Assembly (NCBI RefSeq): GCF_000007905.1
Contig: NC_004917.1
Coordinates: forward strand, 186,001-250,000
Direction: 5' to 3'
DNA from: Helicobacter hepaticus ATCC 51449
GTDB lineage: Bacteria; Campylobacterota; Campylobacteria; Campylobacterales; Helicobacteraceae
Length of the DNA: 64,000 nucleotides
How positions within the stretch are numbered: the stretch's first letter is position 1; each line of letters begins with the position of its first letter. Below are positions 17,584-27,219 of this stretch, in pieces. Below the pieces are notes generated by a model, which was not told the origin of the DNA, searched no databases, and saw nothing but the letters and a program-made list of their open reading frames with translations. The position numbers and the translations under genes were made by a program.

Positions 17584-18456
17584 ATGAAAACACTAGAAGA
17601 AATTAAGGCAATGAATATGGAGCAAAGAAATGCTCTTCAAGAAGAGTTATTTGCACTCGTTTTAACAAATGAGATAGAAAAGGTAAAAGCATTTTTACAA
17701 GAGTATCCCTTAAAAGAGAGTTTTTATGAGGAGAATATTAAAGGTCAGACAGGCACGTATCCTTTATTTGGTGTAGAACGTGTCCTTGCGAAAGCAGCAG
17801 TGGCGTATGAGAAATATAAGGACCCTGCAATGATAGAGTTTTTACAGGAATGGGGACTAAAGATTGATTACCACACTAAACGTGGAGAGAATACCTTGAC
17901 AGACTATATTGAACAAAATGGTGGCGAAGATGAGAATGTCATCAAATATCTTGTAGATAAGGGCTTAACTTGTGAGAAAAGAGATGAAAGAAAAGATCAT
18001 AGCGGCTGGACTCCTATGCATTGGTGGGCTATGAATAATGATTATAAATCAATTGAAATTGCGGTTACAAAAGCAGGAGCAAATGTAGATGTGTTAGACA
18101 AATTTGGAAAAACACCTTTGTTCCATTCGGTAAAAGAATCTTCAGCCTACAAAGCCACCCAGATGTTAATAGAGCTTGGGGCAAATGTGAATTATTATGA
18201 TGGAGCTTTCACTCCCTTAGACAAAGCACAAGGAGCTAGAAACAAAAAGCTTCTAAAAGACGCAGGGGCTAAGAGTGCTGATAGGGATTTGAGGTATATT
18301 GTAGAGGAGGTATTGTTGGCATTTGGGGTAGATTGTGCAAATCGAAAGAGTTTTGACGAAAATTATCATAAATTAACAAAGGAACAACGCGCAGAAAAAG
18401 ATAAACTCATCAATCAAAGAATTGCTGAAATGATGAGCAAGAAAAAGGCTAAGTAA
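17584..18456 (+). CDS. ankyrin-repeat protein
   Basis: 290 residues. Residues ~140-225 contain two to three ankyrin repeats: GWTPMHWWAMNNDYKS, then GANVDVLDKFGKTPLFHSV, then ELGANVNYYDGAFTPLDKA. The N-terminal 130 residues are helical, with a possible degenerate repeat (GENTLTDYIEQNGG). The C-terminal tail is Lys-rich. There is no signal peptide, so it is probably a cytoplasmic protein-binding scaffold. It follows the acidic protein by 43 bases with an identical ribosome-binding leader. Its last 8 bases overlap the 3' end of the convergent pgeF. Confidence 0.8.
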   Translation: MKTLEEIKAMNMEQRNALQEELFALVLTNEIEKVKAFLQEYPLKESFYEENIKGQTGTYPLFGVERVLAKAAVAYEKYKDPAMIEFLQEWGLKIDYHTKRGENTLTDYIEQNGGEDENVIKYLVDKGLTCEKRDERKDHSGWTPMHWWAMNNDYKSIEIAVTKAGANVDVLDKFGKTPLFHSVKESSAYKATQMLIELGANVNYYDGAFTPLDKAQGARNKKLLKDAGAKSADRDLRYIVEEVLLAFGVDCANRKSFDENYHKLTKEQRAEKDKLINQRIAEMMSKKKAK

Positions 18457-19273
18457 GCATAGCTAATAGCCCAAAACGTCCTGTAGTTTTGTCTCTGCGA
18501 TAAGAATACAATTGCTTATTACAACAAGAACAATACGGGCTAATCTCAATATGCTCTACATTAATACCTAGATTCTTACATTGTGTCTTTATGCACGCAA
18601 TTAAATCAAGTTTATTGCCTTTTAATACGCTTTTATCAAAGCCAAGTGCAAGCAACTCTTCTTGCACTTCTTTCCCTACTTCATAACAACACGCACGAAT
18701 AGATGCTCCCACATACATAAAACAATCCGAAACACTACTTCCATATACTTCACTCATACGCTTAAAAACAGCAGGCACAATCCCATCAAACACGCCCCTA
18801 CGACCGGCGTGTATTACTGCCATTACTTTTTTTGCATTATCATAAAGCAAAATTGGATTGCAATCTGCCACTAATACAAGGCAAGCTCTATAAGGTATAT
18901 GCGTAATAATTGCATCAGCTTCACCAAGACAAATGCTATGAGGAGCTATAATTTTGCTCTTTGTCTTATAAAAATCCTCAAAAGAAGATAAATTTTTTTC
19001 ATCTAAAATTATACTTTGTGTGCTATGCGTTTGATGACAATAATAAAGAGCTGATACAACTTTTTGCTTATCATTTAAAGCAAATATCTTCCAAAACTCG
19101 CTTAGGAAGATATGGTGATTACGCTCTACATTCAATCTTTCATCGCCCACATAATACCCTAAATTAAGTGTATCAAATACACCTTCACTTACTCCACCTA
19201 AACGATTACTCAAGGCAAAATATACGCTTTTATCCCTAAAAATAGGGCTTTGCAAACTTGTATATAAAAACAT
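18449..19273 (-). CDS. pgeF: PgeF/YfiH family purine nucleosidase-like (laccase-domain) protein
   Basis: 274 residues of the YfiH/DUF152 family, known for peptidoglycan-editing and purine nucleoside phosphorolysis. The metal site is visible as YYCHQTHST (His), LVADCNPIL (Cys) and VIHAGRRGVFDG (His). YVGASIRACCYEVG matches the conserved GPSI-CCYEV block, and the C-terminus ISPYCSCC is also typical. Start at 19273, with GGGAGG five bases before it; the frame is open to 19285. It runs convergent to the ankyrin gene and divergent from nrfH. Confidence 0.88.
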   Translation of the reverse strand: MFLYTSLQSPIFRDKSVYFALSNRLGGVSEGVFDTLNLGYYVGDERLNVERNHHIFLSEFWKIFALNDKQKVVSALYYCHQTHSTQSIILDEKNLSSFEDFYKTKSKIIAPHSICLGEADAIITHIPYRACLVLVADCNPILLYDNAKKVMAVIHAGRRGVFDGIVPAVFKRMSEVYGSSVSDCFMYVGASIRACCYEVGKEVQEELLALGFDKSVLKGNKLDLIACIKTQCKNLGINVEHIEISPYCSCCNKQLYSYRRDKTTGRFGLLAMLT

Positions 19274-19387
19274 AAATCCTCCCATATTTTGATAAAAATC
19301 AAATCATTTTATTATTGATAATATTAGAATTCTAACGAGTATTTTCTTAAAGATTCTCACTCACACAACACAAATAAGGAGGGTTTA

Positions 19388-19894
19388 GTGAAACAGGACA
19401 GACAGAAACGACCCACTCTTATGTCAAGTATTTTCGCTATTCTTCTCATAGCTATTGTTATTATTGCGTGTTATACATTTTGGCACGCTAAGGGAGCTTC
19501 TTATCTTAGCAATGATTCGGAAGCGTGCAATAATTGTCATATTATGAATGAAGTTTATAGTGATTATCTTAGCGCTCCTCATTCACAGAAAATTGCAGGG
19601 CAGCCTCGAGCTACCTGTAATGACTGCCATTTGCCTCACAACTTTGTCTCCAAATGGATTGCTAAAGCTCAAAGTGGCGTAGGACACGCTTATGCTTTTA
19701 CATTCAAGCTTGATACACTACCTACTAACTTGAGTGCAAATGAAACAAGTAAGCAAATGGTGCAAAATAATTGTGTGCGTTGTCATATAGAATATGTCCA
19801 AAACGCAGTCAATCCTACGACTACGCCTGGACATAACAACGCACTAAATTGTGTCTCTTGCCACGAGAGTGCAGGACATAAACGAGGTTTTTAA
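19388..19894 (+). CDS. nrfH: cytochrome c nitrite reductase small subunit (NrfH)
   Basis: Membrane-anchored tetraheme quinol dehydrogenase that passes electrons to NrfA in the periplasm. One N-terminal membrane helix (residues ~12-32) is followed by four CXXCH heme sites: CNNCH, CNDCH, CVRCH and CVSCH. 168 residues, GTG start, with AAGGAGGG just upstream. It precedes nrfA by 22 bases, the standard nrfHA order of Campylobacterota. Confidence 0.95.
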   Translation: MKQDRQKRPTLMSSIFAILLIAIVIIACYTFWHAKGASYLSNDSEACNNCHIMNEVYSDYLSAPHSQKIAGQPRATCNDCHLPHNFVSKWIAKAQSGVGHAYAFTFKLDTLPTNLSANETSKQMVQNNCVRCHIEYVQNAVNPTTTPGHNNALNCVSCHESAGHKRGF

Positions 19895-19916
19895 CTTAAA
19901 TTTTAAGGAGGAATAG

Positions 19917-21768
19917 ATGCAAAAAAATAAAGGAATGCTACCTATACTTATCGTTGGAGCTGTTATTATTATTGTTGGACTTTTATGGCTCAATCAAGAT
20001 ATCTCATCAAAACAAGCGGAAAACACAGGTGTTATTTCAAAACAGCTTGTAGAACTTACTGATGAAAATCCCACTTTTGACTTTTGGGGTAAAAACTTCC
20101 CTGAATACCTTGATTATGTATCTCAAAGTAGAGCACGAAACACCAAAATACACAAACTTTGGCGGAAATCTTGCATATTCAAAGTTGATTCGTTACCCAC
20201 AATTAACAATATTATGGGCAGGGTATCCATTCAGTCTTGATGCTAATGAAGAAAGAGGGCATTTTTGGATACAAGTAGATCAAATGGACACTGCGCGTAA
20301 TAATAAAGACTTTCTTAATGCACACGGCTTTGCTAAATTTGGTGGGCAACCTGCAGCTTGTATGAATTGCCATAGTGGCTGGACTCCGTGGCTTATCAAA
20401 AATGCAGCAAATGGCGATTTTACTGCGTTTAATAGCACAAAATATTGGACAATGATTAAAAATGTCCCCACTCGTAATGGGATTGAAGAAGGTTCTGAAG
20501 AGCACGGAGGACCACACGGCGGTAAAAGAATGGGTGTAACTTGTGCAGATTGCCATAACCCTGATGATATGAGTCTAAGAGTAGTGCGCCCTGCTCTTAT
20601 TAATGCACTCGTTGATAGAGGTTACCAAAAAGATGCAGCACAAGGTATTAAAGCAGATAGAAAAGAGATGAGGACACTTGTTTGCGCTCAATGCCACGTA
20701 GAATATTATTTCAAACCTACTGGTGAAAAAGTTAAGGTAATGGGAGAATCTATTGCATCTGATTCGAGTAAAAAATGGTGGAATGGCACACAAAAAACTT
20801 ATGATGAGTTTGAACATTGGAGAGATGGCAATAAAGCAACTGAAATTGAAGTTGATGGTATCAATCTTACATTCCCTTGGAGTGCGTGGAAAAAAGGTGA
20901 GGTGTTTAGAATTGAAATGTTTGACGAACATTATGATGCAGTGCGCCCCATTTTCAAAGAAGATTGGACACACAAGGAAACTAAAGCACCTATGCTCAAG
21001 ATTCAACACCCAGAATATGAAATGTTTAGCGGTGGTGTGCACGCAGCAAATGGTGTAAGCTGCGCGGATTGCCATATGCCTTACATTAAAGGCGCGGGAG
21101 GCAAAAAAGTAACGCAACACAATGTTACCTCTCCACTCTTTGATATTAATTCTGCTTGCAAAACTTGCCACACACAATCCGAAGAGTATCTTAAAAAACA
21201 AATTGCCGATATTCAAAAATCAGTAGCATTTGATTTGAGAAGTGCAGAATATGCAACCGTGAGCCTTATTTTTGATATTAAAAAATTACGAGAAGAACTT
21301 GGCAAACTTCCAGCGTATCAGTCTGAAGGCAAACCTGATGATACTAAAATATCAAAAGCTCTCGCAGAGCCACTTGAGCTACACCGCCGCGGACAAATGA
21401 GAGGAGATTTTGTAGGAGCGGAAAACTCTACAGGATTCCATAATCCACGCGAAGCAAGCCGTATGCTCCTTCAAGCAGTAGAAATGGCGAGAATGGGGCA
21501 AACAAAATGTGTTGAAATTGCAAATGCAAATGGCATTAAAGGTTTTAAAACTTCTAATCTTGGATTTGATGAGATTCAAAAATTTAATCCTGGAGAGATT
21601 GTATATAAAATTGACCTTAATGGACACACTGCCGGAGAGCGCTATTACAAACATCACGAAATCAATGGTGAAGCACCTCAAGAACTTTTAGAGCTTGATA
21701 AAAATACAAAGCCTTATAACTTTAGTGAAGTTGATAAAATCTCTGCAAGTGCCAAAAGCGCAAAATAG
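19917..21768 (+). pseudogene. nrfA: cytochrome c nitrite reductase catalytic subunit (NrfA), frameshifted as sequenced
   Basis: Periplasmic pentaheme enzyme reducing nitrite to ammonium. The first frame gives a signal anchor and DFWGKNFPEYLD, then goes astray; the next frame resumes as MYLKVEHETPKYTNFGGN, the family continuation. One extra T at about 20115 accounts for the shift. After it all five heme motifs are intact: CMNCH (heme 1, CXXCH rather than CXXCK as in Campylobacter jejuni), CADCH, CAQCH, CADCH and CKTCH. A long helical C-terminal domain follows. The corrected product would be about 616 residues. AAGGAGG precedes the ATG. Apart from the shift it looks fully conserved, so a recent mutation or a sequencing error are both possible. 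Confidence 0.85.
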
Positions 21769-21777
21769 TTTTCCTCT

Positions 21778-21806
21778 CTAGCCTCCATTTTAAAAGCGGA
21801 GGCTAG
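21778..21806 (+). terminator. rho-independent-type terminator after nrfHA
   Basis: CTAGCCTCC pairs perfectly with GGAGGCTAG (9 bp) around an 11-base loop, 10 bases after the nrfA stop, followed by a pyrimidine-rich stretch. Confidence 0.72.
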
Positions 21807-21871
21807 GATTCTTCCTCTTATATTGAAACATTTATGTTATAATCATTTCATCTTGCCTCAAAGGAATTACT

Positions 21872-22870
21872 ATGAAAAAGCTAATTGCTATCATATTGGG
21901 TATTGGTGCGCTCATTGCCATAGGCTTGGGAGTTGCCCTCTCGCTCAAAAGCAAAGAGATTAAAGCGCATTTAGAGCAAACACTTAATGAAAGCTTTGAA
22001 AAAATTGTAACAAATGATAATTTGCTTAAAAGCTGGGAGCCCTTTGTGTGCGAAGGACTCATTACCGTCAGCTGCTATAGCAAAAAAATTATTTTAGGCG
22101 AAGAGGAAATCTTTACGCTCTATAACGCAGGATTTGATATTCATTCAATAGATAATAACTCTCTTCAAGCTTCTTTTAAGATTAAAGATATTAAATGGAA
22201 TCCAATAGAAACAACAAAAGAAGCAGAGTTAGAATTAGTAAATCTTATTTCATCATCTATACCACAAAAGCTTGAATGTGATGTCGCCTTAAAACGAAAT
22301 GATGATAAACTATCTGAAAATATACAATGCAATATGAAAGCGTCTAATGCCTCTTATGAGCTAAATAGTAAGGAAACTTATCAACATAGCACTTTTAACA
22401 CCCAAAATATGGCAAAAATTTTAGAAAATTTTTATCTTAAAGCAATATTAGCCACAGATAATGATGCAGATGATACGTATAATGATGTCAAATATGCATT
22501 TGATACTTTTATGCTCAAAGCCCAAAATAAGGGAGAATTTAGTAAAGATATGTATAAACTCTATGAAGTTCAAAGCAAAATACAAGAAATGCCTTATGGT
22601 CAAGAAGGCTTTGCACAATATGCAAAAAATATTAATACACTTGCCCTCATCACTGCAAGCTTCGTGTTAGGTGATGTTTATCACGATGAAATGATTACTT
22701 TTGGTAATGCTTTAGAATCGTATCTTACAGGACAAACTCACGAGCTAGGAATTCATCTAAGTCATCAAGAAAATAAAGAGTTAAAGTTTAAAACACTTGA
22801 AGATTTTGCACAAAGCTCTAATTTTTCGCATTTCTCTGATGATTACACTCTTACGATTCTCTCTAAATAG
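21872..22870 (+). CDS. hypothetical membrane-anchored protein
   Basis: 332 residues, no family recognised. Residues 4-26 (LIAIILGIGALIAIGLGVALSL) form a single N-terminal membrane helix or uncleaved signal, followed by a polar, mainly beta-like domain presumably in the periplasm. It has two Cys pairs (CEGLITVSC and CDVALKRN...IQC) that could form disulfides. AAGGAA lies upstream of the ATG. Its stop is about 11 bases before the dgkA start, so the two are likely co-transcribed. The general build resembles DUF945-like periplasmic proteins, but I cannot confirm it. Confidence 0.6.
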   Translation: MKKLIAIILGIGALIAIGLGVALSLKSKEIKAHLEQTLNESFEKIVTNDNLLKSWEPFVCEGLITVSCYSKKIILGEEEIFTLYNAGFDIHSIDNNSLQASFKIKDIKWNPIETTKEAELELVNLISSSIPQKLECDVALKRNDDKLSENIQCNMKASNASYELNSKETYQHSTFNTQNMAKILENFYLKAILATDNDADDTYNDVKYAFDTFMLKAQNKGEFSKDMYKLYEVQSKIQEMPYGQEGFAQYAKNINTLALITASFVLGDVYHDEMITFGNALESYLTGQTHELGIHLSHQENKELKFKTLEDFAQSSNFSHFSDDYTLTILSK

Positions 22871-22881
22871 TGAGGTTTATA

Positions 22882-23292
22882 ATGCAGCAAGATAAAGATG
22901 CGCAATCATATCAACGCAATGATAAAAAAGGTAAAACAGGCATAAAACGTCTTTATAATGCCTTTTTTTTCTCACTTGATGGAATCAAAGCCGCGTGGAA
23001 AGAAGAAGAAGGTTTCAGGCAAGTGCTAAGCATAGGCATTGTGCTAAGTATTGTAGCATTTTTTATAGCACAAACTTGGCAAGAGCTTATATTACTCATC
23101 TTACCCTGTGTGCTTTCTGTCATCGTTGAACTTATTAATTCTGCGATTGAAAATGCCATTGACTTTACAAGCCTTGAAATTCACCCACTTGCTAAAAAAG
23201 CCAAAGATATGGGAAGTGCTATACAACTTATTGCTTGTCTTTTTGTTGCCTTTGTATGGGGAAGCTATCTTCTTAATCGCTTCATATTCTAA
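22882..23292 (+). CDS. dgkA: diacylglycerol kinase
   Basis: Small integral membrane kinase that recycles diacylglycerol to phosphatidic acid. 136 residues from the ATG at 22882 (TGAGGT upstream). The family motifs are clear: the amphipathic start SLDGIKAAWKEEEGFRQ and the catalytic helix ELINSAIENAIDF with its Glu and Asn, then KKAKDMGSAIQLIA. Three hydrophobic segments follow the DgkA pattern. It is slightly longer than the E. coli enzyme owing to a Lys-rich head of about 25 residues. Confidence 0.93.
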   Translation: MQQDKDAQSYQRNDKKGKTGIKRLYNAFFFSLDGIKAAWKEEEGFRQVLSIGIVLSIVAFFIAQTWQELILLILPCVLSVIVELINSAIENAIDFTSLEIHPLAKKAKDMGSAIQLIACLFVAFVWGSYLLNRFIF

Positions 23293-23298
23293 TTGCGT

Positions 23299-24069
23299 TT
23301 AATATTTTTGTATATTTTTTGCATAGCAAATAATCTCTGGGCGATATTCAAAATGCATTGTATCATAATGCCACCACCGCCCTCCCCATATAAACCCTTC
23401 TTCCTCAAAAGCTTGGACAATCTCTAAAGGAATTTGATTCTCATATTGATACTCATTGCGTTCTTTTTTATCCCATAACCAATATTTAGAAAATTGCGTA
23501 TTAATATCAAGAGCAATGCCAAAGCTGTGGGGACTAAGATTGGGAGAATCTGCGATATTACGCCAATAAAACGCATCTTGGTCGCTCAAAAATTGATAGT
23601 ATGCTTGTGGAAGATTCTCAAGTTTGTGCATTACACGTTCAAAAGCTTTATCTACACCATTTGCAGTAGTTACTACAATGAAACTTTTATCAAAACGTTG
23701 TTTAAACCAAGGCAACTTTACAAGATGTGCGCTTACATCTTCTTCTGAATGCCCATAAATTGCTTTATAAAATCCTAAATGACGTATGCGAGAAGTATCT
23801 TCATTACGATTGAGCACATAACCTTTAAGGGGATAGGGATAAGTGAAAGCGTCATTCATATCAGGATTTAAAATCTGCTCATCATAGCTTTTTTCTAAAC
23901 CATCGTCCCATACGAAACTGCTCCCATCATTAAGAACTACTTGATTATCGGCTATTCTTACTACCTGTGGATAATATCGCTTTACACACTCTTGCGCGAG
24001 AATATCAACAACTTGCTCTGCACCTAGCGATACATAGACCATACACAAACACGCTATCACTTTCTTCAT
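23299..24069 (-). CDS. M15-family peptidase, periplasmic
   Basis: 256 residues with an N-terminal signal (KKVIACLCMVYVSLG). The zinc-peptidase motifs of the M15 D-Ala-D-Ala carboxypeptidase/VanY-like group are visible: SPHSFGIALDIN (SxHxxGxAxD) and WGGRWWHYDTMHFEY (HxDxMHFE). It probably trims peptidoglycan peptides; the WGGRWWHYDTMH form is more like the M15C L-alanyl-D-glutamate type. It runs convergent with dgkA (6-base gap) and is followed by the efflux operon on the same strand, with a gap of about 75 bases. Confidence 0.85.
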   Translation of the reverse strand: MKKVIACLCMVYVSLGAEQVVDILAQECVKRYYPQVVRIADNQVVLNDGSSFVWDDGLEKSYDEQILNPDMNDAFTYPYPLKGYVLNRNEDTSRIRHLGFYKAIYGHSEEDVSAHLVKLPWFKQRFDKSFIVVTTANGVDKAFERVMHKLENLPQAYYQFLSDQDAFYWRNIADSPNLSPHSFGIALDINTQFSKYWLWDKKERNEYQYENQIPLEIVQAFEEEGFIWGGRWWHYDTMHFEYRPEIICYAKNIQKY

Positions 24070-24144
24070 TTCTATCTGCCCATTTGGTAACTTGAAATGC
24101 TAAGATTATAACGTGTTTTGATATATTTCTTACAAAATTTGTTC

Positions 24145-27100
24145 TTAAAATTTATCTTCCGCTTTAGGTTTATAGAATTTTTGTAGCCAATCATCTACAG
24201 GAGCGAGGAATCTATAGATAGCAGGCACAATAAGCAAACTCAAAAACATTGAAAACAGCAATCCGCCAATAATACAAATTCCCATAGGCGATTTCATACC
24301 CGCTCCAGAGCCTGTAGAAATAGCTAGAGGTATCATACCAAAAACCATAGCAATCGTTGTCATAAGAATAGGACGCAAACGCGATTCTCCAGCTAAAATA
24401 AGAGCCTCATCAGTGCTATATCCTTCTTTGCGCTTTTCATTTGCTACATCAATAAGCAAGGTAGCATTCTTACCTACTAATCCCATTAGAATCATAAGTC
24501 CCATAAGCGAAAACATACTAAAAGGCTGCTGCACAACAAAAAGTGCGATAAATGCTCCAGCAAAACTAAAAGGCAAAGTCATCATAATGACAACAGGTTG
24601 CAAAAAGGATTCATAAAGAGCAGCCAAGATAAGATAAATCAACACAATCGCCGTTAAAACCGCTACAAGAAAGGCTATCATCATTTCTTGTGCATTTTCA
24701 GCTTCACCTTGAAGCTTAAAAGTAGCGCCCGGCTCAAGCCATTCATTTGATTTTTGCGCAGTGATATTCATCATATCACCCAAAGAAATACCAGAATTTT
24801 TTACAGGATACGCATATACCGTAACGCTCCGTTGTCTATCAAAACGAGAAATGACCGAAGGGGCAGAGGTATGCTCTATTTCTACAAGCCCCTCTACAAA
24901 CATCAACTCACCCTTGCTATTTTTCACTTGTAATTTTTTTATATCATTAAGTGAGATTCTATCATTATCAGGTGCTCGGATAGTAATGTCGTATTCCTTA
25001 CCCCTATCTTTATAATACCTGACAATCGCCTCACCAGAAAATGCTCCACGCACGACATTACCAATATCTTGCGCATTCACGCCATATCTATCGGCATTCG
25101 CACGAAGCACCCTCAAACGATACTCGGGCAAATCATCTGATGTATTAAGGTGGATATTAGTAACCTTGCCTGCCAATGTTGGATCAGTTTTTAAAAGATT
25201 GATGAGATTATCCTTTGTTTTTTTCAGTGTCTCACCATCGGGTGCAAGAATTGCCACTTGATAAGGAGAATTATCTCCTCCACCAAAATCTGATACTTCA
25301 GATGTAGAAATCACAAATTCTTTCCCCACTTCACTTGCTTTAAGCTGTTCTCCTATATCAGCCATAATCTTAAATTGTGATTCTTTATTTGCGCGCTCTT
25401 TTTTTGGCTTCAACCTCGCATAAATCTGTGCCTTAAAAATCGTTTTTTGCGCGTCATAGCCTATTTGCAAAGTCGTAAAGTCAATATCACTATGTGCCAT
25501 TACTATGTTTTGCAGTTCATTTGTTTTTTCTTTCATAGCATTCATACTCGTGCCGGGTGTAGTTTCCATAAATACTTGAAACTCACTCTTATCATCGGAG
25601 ATAATAAATTCCATACCAAGCTTAGCTAAAAGTGTAAGGGAGAGAAAAAATATACCCACAATACCCACAATCACCTTGACTCTATTGCGCAATACAAAGG
25701 CTAGAGTTTTGACATAATACGCATCAAGTCTCTTAAAAAAAGGCTCTGTGCGATAATAGAATTTAGAGTGTTTAGGATTCACAACGATAGACGAAACCAT
25801 TGGAATGATTGTAATCACAACGATATACGAGATACCAATCGCAGCAGCCACGGTTATACCAAAGCTTTGGAAGAATCTCCCCACGATTCCGCTCATACTT
25901 CCCACAGGGATAAATACTGATAAAAGCATTGCTGAAATAGCAATGAGTGCAAAACCGATTTCGCGCACACCCTCATAAGCCGCCTCACGCTTACGCATTC
26001 CGTGTTCAAGTTTCTTATGGATATTCTCAATTACCACAATCGCATCATCAATGATAATCCCAATCGCAAGAGCTACTGCAAGAAGAGTAAGCATATTTAA
26101 AGAGAATCCAAAAAAATTCATTAATGCAAAAGTCCCAAAAATAGAAATAGGAATACTAATGGCTGATACGAGCGTAATAGTCGCACTTCGTAAGAAGATA
26201 AAAACCACAGATACAGCCAAAAATACGCCAAGAAGCACATCAAATTCCACTGAAGAAATGGCTGCACGCACATTTTGTGTTGTATCTTTAAAGACTTTAA
26301 TATCATACTCTGGGCTTATAGATTCTATTTGTGGCAGCACCTTCATCACCGCATCGGCAATGGAAATATCATTAGCGCCTGCGATTTTTTGCACTTCAAA
26401 AATCACACCGGGCGTTTTGTTAAAGGACGCAAAAGTCTTATCTTCTTCAATGCCATCTTCAATCGTAGCAATATCAGCTAATCTAATTCCCTCCGCAATA
26501 CGAATATTTCCTATATCACTTACATCAGCACTTTGAGCATCGGTTGTTATAGCCCATTCACTCAATGTCCCAATGAGTTTCCCGCCATCAACTTCTAGAT
26601 TCTCTAACCCTACTTTATTAGAAATATCTGTATAAGTTATACCATATTTATTAAGCATACTAGGGCTTACAAAGATTCTAATCTGTCGCTCTCTATGCCC
26701 TCTCATCTCAACGCCACCAACACCAGAGATTTTTTGCAACAATGGTTTTATATTATCTTTAGCGTGTCTCATCATTTCAGATGAAGGGACTTTATCACTT
26801 GTGAGAAATAAAGAGATAATAGGAGCGGAAGAGCTATCAAATTTATAAACTGCTGGTCTTTTCACGCCAGAATCAAGCTGCACCGTGCCCACTTTATCTC
26901 GCACATCATTGACTGCATCACTTAGAGGCTTTTCAAGCTCAAATTGCACAATTACAACACTTGAATTACGTGCTGAACTTGAAGTTACTTTTTTGAGCCC
27001 ATCAATACCCATAATAGCTTCTTCAATCTTATCTGTTACTTTTGTCTCTACAATCTCCGCACTTGCACCCGGATAAGCTGTGATAACTACTGCCACAGGA

Positions 27101-27219
27101 AAATCAATATCAGGAAAAAGTGAAGTTGGCATTTTAAATACGCCTAAGAATCCAAAAAATAAGATTGCAAAGGCGAACATTAAAGTTGAAATTGGACGAG
27201 TAATGGCAAATTTATACAT
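24145..27219 (-). CDS. hefC: RND efflux pump inner-membrane transporter
   Basis: Proton-driven multidrug exporter of the AcrB/HefC type. 1024 residues with the classic duplicated layout: an N-terminal helix (FAITRPISTLMF), a large periplasmic loop, helices 2-6 with a charged GIIIDDAIVVIENI segment (proton-relay Asp pair), then the second half with GLVGKNATLLIDVANEKRKEG. It overlaps hefB by one base (ATG/stop) and is the last gene of hefA-hefB-hefC, matching the H. pylori order HP0605-0607. Confidence 0.9.
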   Translation of the reverse strand: MYKFAITRPISTLMFAFAILFFGFLGVFKMPTSLFPDIDFPVAVVITAYPGASAEIVETKVTDKIEEAIMGIDGLKKVTSSSARNSSVVIVQFELEKPLSDAVNDVRDKVGTVQLDSGVKRPAVYKFDSSSAPIISLFLTSDKVPSSEMMRHAKDNIKPLLQKISGVGGVEMRGHRERQIRIFVSPSMLNKYGITYTDISNKVGLENLEVDGGKLIGTLSEWAITTDAQSADVSDIGNIRIAEGIRLADIATIEDGIEEDKTFASFNKTPGVIFEVQKIAGANDISIADAVMKVLPQIESISPEYDIKVFKDTTQNVRAAISSVEFDVLLGVFLAVSVVFIFLRSATITLVSAISIPISIFGTFALMNFFGFSLNMLTLLAVALAIGIIIDDAIVVIENIHKKLEHGMRKREAAYEGVREIGFALIAISAMLLSVFIPVGSMSGIVGRFFQSFGITVAAAIGISYIVVITIIPMVSSIVVNPKHSKFYYRTEPFFKRLDAYYVKTLAFVLRNRVKVIVGIVGIFFLSLTLLAKLGMEFIISDDKSEFQVFMETTPGTSMNAMKEKTNELQNIVMAHSDIDFTTLQIGYDAQKTIFKAQIYARLKPKKERANKESQFKIMADIGEQLKASEVGKEFVISTSEVSDFGGGDNSPYQVAILAPDGETLKKTKDNLINLLKTDPTLAGKVTNIHLNTSDDLPEYRLRVLRANADRYGVNAQDIGNVVRGAFSGEAIVRYYKDRGKEYDITIRAPDNDRISLNDIKKLQVKNSKGELMFVEGLVEIEHTSAPSVISRFDRQRSVTVYAYPVKNSGISLGDMMNITAQKSNEWLEPGATFKLQGEAENAQEMMIAFLVAVLTAIVLIYLILAALYESFLQPVVIMMTLPFSFAGAFIALFVVQQPFSMFSLMGLMILMGLVGKNATLLIDVANEKRKEGYSTDEALILAGESRLRPILMTTIAMVFGMIPLAISTGSGAGMKSPMGICIIGGLLFSMFLSLLIVPAIYRFLAPVDDWLQKFYKPKAEDKF

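Noticed and set aside
20212-21681. Several antisense ORFs of 60-210 codons opposite nrfA
   Set aside because: They show no ribosome-binding sites, family motifs or sensible composition, and lie opposite a gene with clear heme motifs.
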